Shown here one piece after another: positions 54,065 through 61,690 of a stretch of DNA of 64,000 bases. The stretch spans positions 496,001 to 560,000 of the forward strand of contig CAWEPH010000001.1 in assembly GCA_963810915.1 (NCBI GenBank), given 5' to 3'. Under the pieces are notes generated by a model, which was given only the letters and a program-made list of their open reading frames with translations, was not told the DNA's origin and made no database searches. Source of the stretch: JAOUEA01 sp963810915. GTDB taxonomy: Bacteria; Actinomycetota; UBA4738; HRBIN12. Both the position numbers and the translations under genes were made by a program. Positions within the stretch are counted from its first letter, which is position 1; each line of letters begins with the position of its first letter.

Positions 54065-54681
54065 GCCAGGTCAACCTCCTCCCCGCGGAGATCCAGAACC
54101 GCGAACTGGTGCGTCGGCGCACCACGATGATCTTGCTGGCGTGCATCGGCGTGATCGCGCTGATCCTCGCCTTCTACCTCCTGCAGAACCAGCGCCTCGC
54201 CTCGGTGAACGCCGACATCGAGACCCAGGATGCGACGAACGCCGGGATCCAGGCGCAGATCAACGACCTCTCCGAATTCGCGACCCTGCAGGCCCAGGCG
54301 CAAGAGTCCGAGAGCCTGCTCGACTCCGCCTGGCAGGGGGAGGTCTCCTTCTCGGGGCTGCTCATGGATGTCTCGCGGGTGATCCCGTCTGACATGGCGC
54401 TCAGCGCCCTCGCGTTCCAACTGACGCCCGCCGCAACGGGTGCGACGACGCCGGCTACCGGCACGACGACGTTCGTGGGGACGAGCACGGCGACGGGAAC
54501 GGCGGCGTCCGCCCAAACCGTGGCGACGTGGCTCGAGCGCCTCGGATCCGTCAAGGGCTGGGAGAACCCTTGGGTCTCGAACGGGACGCTCGGGGAGAAC
54601 GGCTCGACGTACACGATCAACTCCACCGTGGACCTATCGGACGCCGTGGTCACCCCGCGGGGTAAGGCGGGTGCGGCGTGA
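54061..54681 (+). CDS. pilN: Type IV pilus assembly protein PilN (206 aa)
   Basis: Short cytoplasmic start SQVNLLPAEI, which is the PilM-binding motif, then a membrane helix (TMILLACIGVIALILAFYLL), a coiled coil and a ferredoxin-like periplasm-side domain. The tail includes a Thr/Ala-rich insertion (ATGATTPATGTTTF). Overlaps pilM and pilO by four bases each. Confidence 0.92.
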   Translation: MSQVNLLPAEIQNRELVRRRTTMILLACIGVIALILAFYLLQNQRLASVNADIETQDATNAGIQAQINDLSEFATLQAQAQESESLLDSAWQGEVSFSGLLMDVSRVIPSDMALSALAFQLTPAATGATTPATGTTTFVGTSTATGTAASAQTVATWLERLGSVKGWENPWVSNGTLGENGSTYTINSTVDLSDAVVTPRGKAGAA

Positions 54682-55322
54682 GCGGGCGCCGCACGCAGAT
54701 CATCCTGATCGCCGGGGCGGCGTTGCTCGCGGTGCTCCTCGTCGTCTTCCTGGTGCTGCCGAAGATGAGTTCCGTGAACGACGCGAAGACGGAGCTGGAC
54801 CAGGCCACCGCACAGCAGCAATCGCTGGAGTCCCAGCTGGCCGCGCTGCAACAGGCGCAGGACGAGGCGGACAAGAACAAGGCGATCATCGCGCGGGTGA
54901 ACCAGGAGATCCCGCCGACCGCGGACGAACCCGGCTTCATCCTGCTGCTGTCGAACGCCGCGACCCGGGCCGGCATCAAGCTGTGGCAATTCACTCCCTC
55001 GACCCCCACGCTCAATGCCAGCACGAACCTCTCGGAGATCCCTGTGACCTTCACGGTGAAGGGCAACTACTTCGCGCTCGCCGAGTTCCTCTTCAACATC
55101 GAGACGCTGCCACGTGTCGCCAAGGTGCAGAACGCCACGATCAGCGCATCGGGCGAGACGACCTCCGGCTCCACGTCGTCCGTGCCCTTCCTGCAGATGA
55201 CGGGCGCGGTCACGTTCTACACCACCGACACCGACGCCGGGCCGGGAACGGATCCGGGAACCGGGGCAACGGGCGGCACCACGGGTTCCACCTCTTCGTC
55301 TCCCACCGCACCGGCAGGATGA
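54678..55322 (+). CDS. pilO: Type IV pilus assembly protein PilO (214 aa)
   Basis: Membrane helix (IILIAGAALLAVLLVVFLVL), coiled coil (ELDQATAQQQSLESQLAALQ) and a PilO fold with IPPTADEPGFILLLSNAATRAGIKL and FTVKGNYFALAEFLFNIE. Forms heterodimers with PilN. Ends in a Gly/Thr/Ser tail. Confidence 0.92.
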   Translation: MSGRRTQIILIAGAALLAVLLVVFLVLPKMSSVNDAKTELDQATAQQQSLESQLAALQQAQDEADKNKAIIARVNQEIPPTADEPGFILLLSNAATRAGIKLWQFTPSTPTLNASTNLSEIPVTFTVKGNYFALAEFLFNIETLPRVAKVQNATISASGETTSGSTSSVPFLQMTGAVTFYTTDTDAGPGTDPGTGATGGTTGSTSSSPTAPAG

Positions 55323-55326
55323 GCTG

Positions 55327-55926
55327 ATGCCACTCACCGAACGCGACCGACGTACCTTGATCATCGGAGGATGCACCCTGGCGGGCATCGTCGTCCTCTT
55401 CCTCGTCTACACGCTCCTGACGAGCGGGGGCGGCTCCGACGTCGCCCTGCCGCCCTTCTCGCCCCCGCCGAGTTCGGCGAGCGGCGGCCCCTCGTCGGGA
55501 CCCACGGGAAGCCAGACCGGAACGCCGACGATCCAACCCACCGTCCCACCGGTCCAGAACTTCTCGGGCCGCGATCCGTTCTCGGTGCCGCCGATCCTGC
55601 AGACCGCCAGCGCTGCCAGCTCGACGAGCGGGTCGTCGCCGCCACCGTCCGGCGGGTCCACGACGACACCGCCCACCTCGACTCCTACCACGCCCGGTGG
55701 GGGTTCCAGCACCGTGGTCGGGGGACACACCGTCGTGCTCCTCGACGTCTTCCCCAAGGACGGGAAGACGCGGGTGCAGGTGGAGGTCGACGGCACCGTG
55801 TACAACGTGGCCAAGGGCGAGACGTTCGCGAGCGGCCAGTTCGAGTTCCGCTCGGCCAGCGGCAACTGCGCCACCTTCCTCTACGGAGATCAGTCCTTCT
55901 CCCTCTGCGCGACCTCGTCCAAGTAG
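55327..55926 (+). CDS. PilP/GspC-like envelope protein (199 aa)
   Basis: One membrane helix (LIIGGCTLAGIVVLFLVYTL), a long Ser/Pro/Thr linker with GRDPF, and a small beta domain (HTVVLLDVFPKDGKTRVQVEVDG, NVAKGETFASGQFEF) with two cysteines (NCATFL, FSLCA). This matches the PilP or GspC homology-region layout. Such proteins normally contact a secretin; none is encoded here, as expected for a one-membrane cell. Last gene of the island. Confidence 0.7.
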   Translation: MPLTERDRRTLIIGGCTLAGIVVLFLVYTLLTSGGGSDVALPPFSPPPSSASGGPSSGPTGSQTGTPTIQPTVPPVQNFSGRDPFSVPPILQTASAASSTSGSSPPPSGGSTTTPPTSTPTTPGGGSSTVVGGHTVVLLDVFPKDGKTRVQVEVDGTVYNVAKGETFASGQFEFRSASGNCATFLYGDQSFSLCATSSK

Positions 55927-55980
55927 CTTCCGGCTCTGAGGACCCCGGCGGTCCGCCCACGGGGGGAGCGGTCGCCGGCC

Positions 55981-56013
55981 GCGAGGGCGGCTCCGTTCAG
56001 GGGCCGCCCTCGC
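55981..56013 (+). terminator. Terminator between pilus island and aroC
   Basis: GCGAGGGCGGC and GCCGCCCTCGC form a perfect 11-bp stem with an 11-base loop, followed by TTCATCT. It closes the pilus operon. Confidence 0.7.
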
Positions 56014-56021
56014 TTCATCTC

Positions 56022-56027
56022 TATGAT
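56022..56027 (+). promoter_or_regulatory. Leaderless-type -10 box for aroC
   Basis: TATGAT ends six bases before ATG 56034, immediately after the terminator; no ribosome-binding site. Confidence 0.5.
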
Positions 56028-56033
56028 GGGCGG

Positions 56034-57188
56034 ATGTTGCGCCTGCTCACCGCCGGGGAATCGCACGGGCGGGGCCTCATGACCATCCTCGAAGGCCTCC
56101 CCGCCGGGGTGCCGGTGAGCCTCGAGGAGCTCGCGGATGAGCTCGCGCGACGCCGCCACGGGTACGGTCGCGGAGGCCGTCAGCGCTTCGAGCGCGACCG
56201 GTTCGAGGTGCTCACGGGGGTCCGTCACGGGCGTACGATCGGCTCACCCATCGGGGTGACGATCCCCAATCAGGAGTTCGAGGAGAAGTACGGCGATCTG
56301 ATGGGAGTCGAGGGGACGGCCGACCCCTCGAAGCGCCTCACGAGGCCGCGTCCCGGCCACGCCGACCTCGTCGGTGCGCAGAAATACGGGTTCGACGACA
56401 TCCGTAACGTCTTGGAGCGGGCGAGCGCCCGTGAGACGGCCGCGCGCGTGGCGGCGGGCGCCTTCTGCAAGTCGTTCCTCGCCGAACTCGGGGTCTGCGT
56501 GCTCTCCCACGTGGTGCGCGTGGGCAAGGTGAAGGCACCCGCTCGTGCGCCTCTCCCAGGCCCGGACGATCTCGCCGCCATCGATGCATCGCCGGTCCGT
56601 TGCGCCGACCCCGCCTCCGCGGCCGCGATGGTGGCCGAGATCGATCGGCTGCGCAAGGCTCGGGACACGGTCGGCGGCGTCTTCGAGGTGCTCGTCTACG
56701 GCGCGCCCCCCGGCCTCGGGTCGTACGTGCACTACGACCGCAAGCTCGACGCGCGCCTCGCGATGGGGTTGATGAGCATCCAATCCGTGAAGGGCGTGGA
56801 GGTGGGCGACGGGTTCGCCTCTGCGGCGCGCCCCGGCTCCGTGGCCCACGACGAGATCGTGCTGCGTGACGGCCGCATCGGCCGCAAGACCGCGCGTGCG
56901 GGCGGGATCGAAGGCGGGATGAGCACGGGCCAGCCCATCCGGCTGCGGGCCGCGATGAAGCCCTTCTCCACCGTGCCCAAGCCTCTTGCGACCGTGGATC
57001 TGGCGACCCACGAGCCCACCGTCGCGATCAAGCAGCGCACCGACGTCTGCGCCGTTCCCGCCGGAGGCGTCGTGGGCGAGGCTGTGGTGGCGTTCGAGAT
57101 CGCGAACGCGGTGCTCGAGAAGTTCGGCGGGGACTCCGTCGCCGAGACGCGCGGGAACCTCGGGCGCTACCTGGAGGGACTGCCGTGA
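56034..57188 (+). CDS. aroC: Chorismate synthase (384 aa)
   Basis: Last step of the shikimate pathway, FMN dependent. LTAGESHGRGLMTILEGLPAG, RRRHGYGRGGRQRFERD, TRPRPGHADLVGAQKYGFDDIRNVLERASARETAARVA, GGIEGGMSTGQPI, and DVCAVPAGGVVGEAVVA are the conserved signatures. Opens the aroC-aroK-aroB-aroQ operon with four-base overlaps. Confidence 0.97.
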   Translation: MLRLLTAGESHGRGLMTILEGLPAGVPVSLEELADELARRRHGYGRGGRQRFERDRFEVLTGVRHGRTIGSPIGVTIPNQEFEEKYGDLMGVEGTADPSKRLTRPRPGHADLVGAQKYGFDDIRNVLERASARETAARVAAGAFCKSFLAELGVCVLSHVVRVGKVKAPARAPLPGPDDLAAIDASPVRCADPASAAAMVAEIDRLRKARDTVGGVFEVLVYGAPPGLGSYVHYDRKLDARLAMGLMSIQSVKGVEVGDGFASAARPGSVAHDEIVLRDGRIGRKTARAGGIEGGMSTGQPIRLRAAMKPFSTVPKPLATVDLATHEPTVAIKQRTDVCAVPAGGVVGEAVVAFEIANAVLEKFGGDSVAETRGNLGRYLEGLP

Positions 57189-57682
57189 TCGTGTACCTCG
57201 TGGGGATGCCGGGGGCGGGCAAGTCGGTTGTGGGACGCGAGCTGGCCGGGCGGCTCGGCGTCCCGTTCGTCGACCTGGACGGGGAGATCGAGCGATCGCA
57301 GGGCAAGAGTGTTCCGGACCTCTTCGCGGAGATCGGCGAGGCCGGCTTCCGGGCGCTCGAAGCGGAGGCGCTGACCGTCGCGTCCACGAACGACCCCTCG
57401 GTCGTCGCCTGCGGCGGTGGGGTCGTGCTCGAGCCTGCGAACCGGATCACCCTGCGCAACACCGGCATCGCGGTGTTCCTGGATGTGCCGCTTGACCAGT
57501 TGCGGAGCAGGGTGACTCCCGCGGCGGACCGTCCGCTCATCCGTGCCTCCGGTGACCTCGAGAACCTCCTGCGCGAGCGCGAGCCGCTCTACCGGGAGTT
57601 CGCGGCGCACGTGGTGGACGGCGGCGGAACGCCCGGGGAGGTCGCCGAAGCGATCGTCGAGGAGCTGCGTTGGTCCGCGTGA
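57185..57682 (+). CDS. aroK: Shikimate kinase (165 aa)
   Basis: Phosphorylates shikimate at O3. P-loop GMPGAGKSVVGRELA at residue 7, FVDLDGEIERSQGKSV (DxD metal site), ALEAEAL helix with the shikimate-binding region CGGGVVLEPANR near 78, and ADRPLIR lid. GTG start overlaps aroC. Confidence 0.96.
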   Translation: MIVYLVGMPGAGKSVVGRELAGRLGVPFVDLDGEIERSQGKSVPDLFAEIGEAGFRALEAEALTVASTNDPSVVACGGGVVLEPANRITLRNTGIAVFLDVPLDQLRSRVTPAADRPLIRASGDLENLLREREPLYREFAAHVVDGGGTPGEVAEAIVEELRWSA

Positions 57683-58758
57683 GCGTGCCGATCCCCGGAC
57701 ATCCCTACGACGTGACCGTGGGGTCCGGGGTCCTCGCGGCAGCGGGCGCGCACCTGCCACCCCTACCGAAGGCGGAACGTGCGTTCGTGGTGGCCGACGC
57801 CACCGCCGCCGAGCGCTATCACGATCCCCTCGCTGCCGGGCTGGCCGCCGCCGGCCTCGAGCCCGTTCTCCTGACCGTCCCGTCCGGTGAGGAAGCGAAA
57901 ACCCTCCAGGTCTACGGCACCCTGCTCCATCAACTCGCCAGCCAGGAGGCGCATCGCGACGATCTCGTCGTGGCCCTCGGAGGCGGGTCCACGGGCGATC
58001 TCGCGGGGTTCGTCGCCTCCACATACATGCGCGGGGTGCCCTTCGTCCAGGCACCCACGACGCTCACCGCGCAGGTCGACGCGTCGATCGGCGGGAAGAC
58101 CGCCGTGAACCTTCCCGAGGGGAAGAACCTCGTGGGGACCTTCTCGCAGCCGCGAGCGGTGCTCGCCGACGTGGACACCCTGGCGTCGCTGACGGACAGA
58201 GACTTCCGCTCGGGACTCGCCGAGGTGGCGAAGTACGGCCTGACCTTGGACCTCGAGCTGTTGGCCCAGTTGGAGACCGACCCCGGACCCGTCCTCGCGC
58301 GGGACGCGGAGGCGCTGGAGATGCTGGTGGCGCGATGCGCGCGGGCGAAGGCCCTCACGGTCGCCGAGGATGAGCGGGACGCCGGCGCGCGCCTCGTCCT
58401 GAACTACGGCCATACCTTGGGGCATGCCCTGGAGCAGCTCGAAGCCTTCGCGGGGCGGTCCCACGGTGAATCGATCGCGGTGGGGATGGTGTTCGCCGCG
58501 CGACTCGCACAGGAGCGCGGGATCGCGGACGCCGGGCTGGCCACGCGGACCGTCCGCCTCCTGCGTTCGCTGGGCCTCGATGCCGACGGGCCGCTCCCGC
58601 CGGCGGATGACATCCTGGGAGCGTTCCGGCTGGACAAGAAGTACCACGGGGGCGTGCGCTTCGTGCTGCTCGAGGAGGTGGGGCGCCCGGTGGTGGTGGA
58701 TGACGTGCCGCTGCAGGAGTTGCGGCGACTCCTGGAAGAGATGGGAGCCACGGGATGA
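57679..58758 (+). CDS. aroB: 3-Dehydroquinate synthase (359 aa)
   Basis: NAD- and zinc-dependent cyclisation of DAHP. VPSGEEAKTLQVYGTLLHQL, GGGSTGDLAGFVASTYMRGVPFVQAPTTLTAQVDASIGGKT block, zinc ligands in EVAKYG and LNYGHTLGHALE. GTG 57679 overlaps the aroK stop as GTGA and is preferred over TTG 57670. Confidence 0.97.
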   Translation: MSVPIPGHPYDVTVGSGVLAAAGAHLPPLPKAERAFVVADATAAERYHDPLAAGLAAAGLEPVLLTVPSGEEAKTLQVYGTLLHQLASQEAHRDDLVVALGGGSTGDLAGFVASTYMRGVPFVQAPTTLTAQVDASIGGKTAVNLPEGKNLVGTFSQPRAVLADVDTLASLTDRDFRSGLAEVAKYGLTLDLELLAQLETDPGPVLARDAEALEMLVARCARAKALTVAEDERDAGARLVLNYGHTLGHALEQLEAFAGRSHGESIAVGMVFAARLAQERGIADAGLATRTVRLLRSLGLDADGPLPPADDILGAFRLDKKYHGGVRFVLLEEVGRPVVVDDVPLQELRRLLEEMGATG

Positions 58759-59189
58759 AGGTGTTGTTCCTGTTCGGACCGAGCCTGGGCGCGCTGGGCC
58801 GCCGCGATCCGGAGGTCTACGGCACCGCAACCCTCGAGGAGGTCATGGCCGATGTCGAGGCGAAGGGTGCCGCGCTGGGGCATACGGTCGCGTGGCGGCA
58901 GTCCGACCACGAGGGTGCCCTCGTGGGCTGGCTCCTGGGGGCAGCGGCGGAAGGTGTCGAGGGCGTCGTGATGAACCCGGGCGCCCTGTCGCACTACTCA
59001 TACGCGCTGCGTGACGCGGTGGAAGCATCGGGGCTGCCCGTCCTCGAGGTCCATCAGTCGAACATCTACGCGCGGGAGGAGTTCCGGCGACGCTCCGTCA
59101 TCTCGGAGGTCTGCCGAGGGACCATCACCGGCCTGGGGACCGCTGGCTATCATCTGGCACTGGAGGCGACCGCGTGGACCACCAACTGA
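58755..59189 (+). CDS. aroQ: 3-Dehydroquinate dehydratase, type II (144 aa)
   Basis: Dodecameric dehydratase. GRRDPEVYGTATLEEV contains the lid Arg and catalytic Tyr, MNPGALSHYSYAL the active-site Asn and His, EVHQSNIYAREEFRRRS the second His and Arg. An unusual point is the first motif: GPSLGALG instead of GPNLNLLG or GPNLGRLG, so the conserved Asn of that loop is Ser. Otherwise complete, so activity is likely. Confidence 0.93.
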   Translation: MKVLFLFGPSLGALGRRDPEVYGTATLEEVMADVEAKGAALGHTVAWRQSDHEGALVGWLLGAAAEGVEGVVMNPGALSHYSYALRDAVEASGLPVLEVHQSNIYAREEFRRRSVISEVCRGTITGLGTAGYHLALEATAWTTN

Positions 59190-60247
59190 GGCGTACCACC
59201 CTGTCCGCACGGCTGTCCGACCTCGGGGTCGACGGCCTGCTCGTGACGAGCCTGCCGAACGTCCGCTACCTGACCGGCTTCACGGGTTCCAACGGCCAGG
59301 CGCTGGTGAGCGCCTCGGAGACCGTCTTCTTCACGGACGGCCGCTACGCGGAACGATCACGGCATGAGGTGCCCGACCTCGAACGCGTGACGTACCTGCA
59401 GGATCTCGAGACCCCGCTCGCGGACCAGTGCGTGCGCCTGGGCATCGCGAGGCTCGGTTTCGAGGCTCACGTCGTGACCGTCCGCCAGCGTGACCGCCTG
59501 GCCGCAGGGCTTGGCGCCGCGCAGCCCGTGCCCCTCGTCGAGGAGGTCGAGGCACTGCGCTGGGTGAAGGACGACGAGGAGCTGGAGATGCTCCGTCGGG
59601 CCCAGGCCGTCACCGACCAGGCCTTCGACGACATCCTCGAGTTCCTCGCGGTGGGGCAGAGCGAACAGCAGGTGGCGCTCGAGTTGGAACGGTTGCTGCG
59701 ACGCGACGGGGCCGACGGGCTCGCCTTCGACCCGATCGTCGCCTTCGGCGAGCACGCGGCCGAGCCGCATCACGACCCCACGTACCGGCTCCTCGAAGAG
59801 GGGGACGTGATCAAGCTCGACTTCGGGGCTCTGTTCGGCGGGTACCACGCCGACATGACGCGCACCGTGAGCTTCGGGGAGCCGGCGGCGGAGCTGCGGA
59901 AGATCCACGACGTCGTGCGCCAGGCACAGGAGGCCGGGATCGACGGGGTCCGCGCCGGCGCGCGAGCCGAGGACGTCGATGCCGCCGCGCGCGCGGTGAT
60001 CGAATCGGCGGCGTACGGCCCCTACTTCCCGCACGGCCTCGGCCACGGGGTGGGGCTCGAGATCCACGAGGGACCACGGCTCGGCCGCGGCTTCGACCAT
60101 GTCTTGCCGGCGGGCGCCGTGGTGACGGTGGAGCCTGGCGTGTACGTTCCCGGGCTCGGGGGTGTGCGGATCGAGGACATGGTGCAGGTCACGGATGACG
60201 GATGCCGCGTGCTGGGCGCAGCCTCCCGCGAACTGATCGAACTCTGA
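59174..60247 (+). CDS. pepQ: Xaa-Pro peptidase (M24 family, 357 aa)
   Basis: Creatinase N domain (LPNVRYLTGFTGSNGQALV, FFTDGRYAERSRHEV) and the M24 metallopeptidase core: IKLDFGALFGGYHADMTRTVSFG gives two Asp ligands, PHGLGHGVGLEIHEGP the His, VVTVEPGVYVPGLGGVRIED the two Glu. Removes N-terminal residues before proline, or cleaves X-Pro dipeptides. Overlaps aroQ by 16 bases; efp follows, a pairing common across bacteria. Confidence 0.93.
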   Translation: MDHQLRRTTLSARLSDLGVDGLLVTSLPNVRYLTGFTGSNGQALVSASETVFFTDGRYAERSRHEVPDLERVTYLQDLETPLADQCVRLGIARLGFEAHVVTVRQRDRLAAGLGAAQPVPLVEEVEALRWVKDDEELEMLRRAQAVTDQAFDDILEFLAVGQSEQQVALELERLLRRDGADGLAFDPIVAFGEHAAEPHHDPTYRLLEEGDVIKLDFGALFGGYHADMTRTVSFGEPAAELRKIHDVVRQAQEAGIDGVRAGARAEDVDAAARAVIESAAYGPYFPHGLGHGVGLEIHEGPRLGRGFDHVLPAGAVVTVEPGVYVPGLGGVRIEDMVQVTDDGCRVLGAASRELIEL

Positions 60248-60274
60248 ACCGAGCGGCAAGGAGCTGACACCCGG

Positions 60275-60841
60275 GTGAGCGTTTCCACGAACGACTTCAA
60301 GAACGGCATGACCATCGAGCTGGACGGCACCCTCTTCCAGATCATCGAGTTCCAACACGTGAAGCCCGGCAAGGGAGGGGCGTTCGTGCGGACGAAGCTC
60401 CGCAACGTGAAGACCGGGGCGGTGATCGAGCGCACCTTCAACGCCGGGGTGAAGGTCGACCAGGCCATCGTGGAGCGCAAGGACTACCAGTACCTCTACC
60501 CGGAGTCCGAGGACTTCGTGTTCATGGACCTGCAGACCTACGAGCAGATCCACGTGCCTCGCGAACTCGTCGGGGAGGCCGCGAACTACCTGGTGGAGGG
60601 CGGCGAGGCGCAGGTGGCCCTGCACGAGGGCGTGCCCATCACCGTGGATCTGCCGGCGTCGATGGTGCTGACGATCACCAAGACCGACCCCGGCGTGAAG
60701 GGCGACACGCGTACCGGCGCGCTGAAGCCGGCCACCCTGGAGACCGGGGCGGTCGTGAGCGTGCCGCTGTTCGTGGAGGAGGGCGAGAAGATCAAGGTCG
60801 ATACGCGCTCCGGCGAGTACATCGAGCGCGTGAAGAGTTGA
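60275..60841 (+). CDS. efp: Elongation factor P (188 aa)
   Basis: Relieves ribosome stalling at polyproline. FKNGMTIELDGTLFQIIEFQHVKPGKGGAFVRTKLRN with the loop lysine of KPGKGG at about residue 34, then the OB domains II and III ending VDTRSGEYIERVKS. AAGGAG site before GTG 60275. nusB overlaps by four bases (TTGA). Confidence 0.97.
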   Translation: MSVSTNDFKNGMTIELDGTLFQIIEFQHVKPGKGGAFVRTKLRNVKTGAVIERTFNAGVKVDQAIVERKDYQYLYPESEDFVFMDLQTYEQIHVPRELVGEAANYLVEGGEAQVALHEGVPITVDLPASMVLTITKTDPGVKGDTRTGALKPATLETGAVVSVPLFVEEGEKIKVDTRSGEYIERVKS

Positions 60842-61260
60842 CGACCCGGCGTGACGCCCGCCGCATCGCGATCGACATCCTCTACCAAGCTGACGTCACC
60901 GACGAGTCTCCGCTGGACGTCATCGCGGGATGGGAGGCGGCCGACCGGTCCGTGCCTGCCTTCTCGCGCGAGCTCGTGGAAGGCGTCATCGACCATGGGC
61001 CGGAGATCGATCTCCTGCTCGAGGAGCATGCGGAGGGCTGGACGGTCGCCCGGATGCCGGCCTTGGATCGCTCGATCCTTCGTCTCGCGGTCGAGGAGGT
61101 GCTCCACAGGCCGGACGTGCCGGACTCGGTCGCGATCAGCGAAGCGGTAGAGGCCGCGTCCGAGCTCTCGGCGGATGAGAGCCGGCGTTTCGTGAACGGC
61201 GTGCTGGGGCGGATCGCCCGAGAGGCGGGCGGTGCGGCGCGGGAGTCCCGGGGTCCCTAG
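60838..61260 (+). CDS. nusB: Transcription antitermination protein NusB (140 aa)
   Basis: All-helical boxA RNA-binding partner of NusE. RRDARRIAIDILYQADVT at the start, FSRELVEGVIDH, ALDRSILRLAVEEVLHRPDVP and ISEAVEAASELSADESRRFVNGVLGRIARE. TTG start within the efp stop. Its stop TAG shares the CTAG palindrome with the stop of the convergent tatA. Confidence 0.95.
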   Translation: MTTRRDARRIAIDILYQADVTDESPLDVIAGWEAADRSVPAFSRELVEGVIDHGPEIDLLLEEHAEGWTVARMPALDRSILRLAVEEVLHRPDVPDSVAISEAVEAASELSADESRRFVNGVLGRIAREAGGAARESRGP

Positions 61261-61469
61261 GACTCGGAGGTCGGCTCGGTGCTGGACTCCGAGGGCTTGG
61301 TGGCCTCGCTCTTGGCCTCGTCCTCGTCGGGGACGACGCCTTCCTTCAGGCCCTTCTTGAACTCGCCCTGGGCACGCCCGACCGAGCGCGCCATCTCCGG
61401 GATCTTCTTCGCGCCGAAGATCGCCCCGAAGACGACGATCGCCACGATGGCAACGATGCCGTAGTCCAT
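61257..61469 (-). CDS. tatA: Twin-arginine translocase subunit TatA (70 aa)
   Basis: Single membrane helix at the N terminus (VAIVAIVVFGAIFGAKKIPE), the FG hinge with FGAKKIPEMARSVGRAQGEFKKG amphipathic helix, and an acidic tail ending STEPTSES. Pore-forming subunit for folded-protein export. tatC and tatB are not in the window. ATG at 61469 on the minus strand, divergent from the pyr leader. Confidence 0.93.
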   Translation of the reverse strand: MDYGIVAIVAIVVFGAIFGAKKIPEMARSVGRAQGEFKKGLKEGVVPDEDEAKSEATKPSESSTEPTSES

Positions 61470-61570
61470 GCCGTTTACCGCCTTTTCCGCATTGGGGATA
61501 CCGGCCCAGTGTACGACCGGGTCCACCGGTACGCCAGGAACACGTTCCGGCGGCCCGCTGGTCTTGGTGC

Positions 61571-61576
61571 TATCCT
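61571..61576 (+). promoter_or_regulatory. Candidate -10 box of the pyr operon
   Basis: TATCCT, with transcription expected to begin around 61583, which would leave a leader of about 100 bases before pyrR. Confidence 0.45.
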
Positions 61577-61591
61577 CGACGAGAACCTCCT

Positions 61592-61628
61592 TCCCCTTTA
61601 AGTCCGGTCCGGAGAGGCCGGGAAGGGA
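61592..61628 (+). promoter_or_regulatory. PyrR-binding hairpin in the pyr leader
   Basis: Lower stem TCCC/GGGA (61592-61595, 61625-61628), upper stem 61604-61609 with 61616-61621, and hexaloop CGGAGA followed by G, matching the PyrR target pattern CNGNGAG; a purine-rich 3' bulge (GAAGG) is also present. The 3' side GGAAGGGAG doubles as the ribosome-binding site of a short leader ORF at 61637. PyrR binding with UMP would hide that site, giving pyrimidine feedback at translation. Confidence 0.75.
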
Positions 61629-61636
61629 GCGGCGAA

Positions 61637-61690
61637 ATGGGATCCAACACACGCGCCTCCTCGCATGCTCGAGGGGGCGTTCCCCGTTGA
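61637..61690 (+). CDS. pyr leader peptide candidate (17 aa)
   Basis: ATG GGA TCC through CGT TGA encodes a 17-residue peptide rich in Arg, Ser and Gly. Its ribosome-binding site GGAAGGGAG lies seven bases upstream inside the PyrR hairpin, and its TGA overlaps the TTG start of pyrR (TTGA). That layout suggests translational coupling. Alternative: this is the true N terminus of pyrR separated by a missing base, since mycobacterial PyrR has an N-terminal extension of similar character. Confidence 0.5.
   Translation: MGSNTRASSHARGGVPR

Noticed and set aside
55371..57188. Extended chorismate synthase with about 220 extra N-terminal residues
   Set aside because: The extra part is the PilP-like gene and a terminator read in the wrong frame; AroC starts at ATG 56034 behind a TATGAT box.
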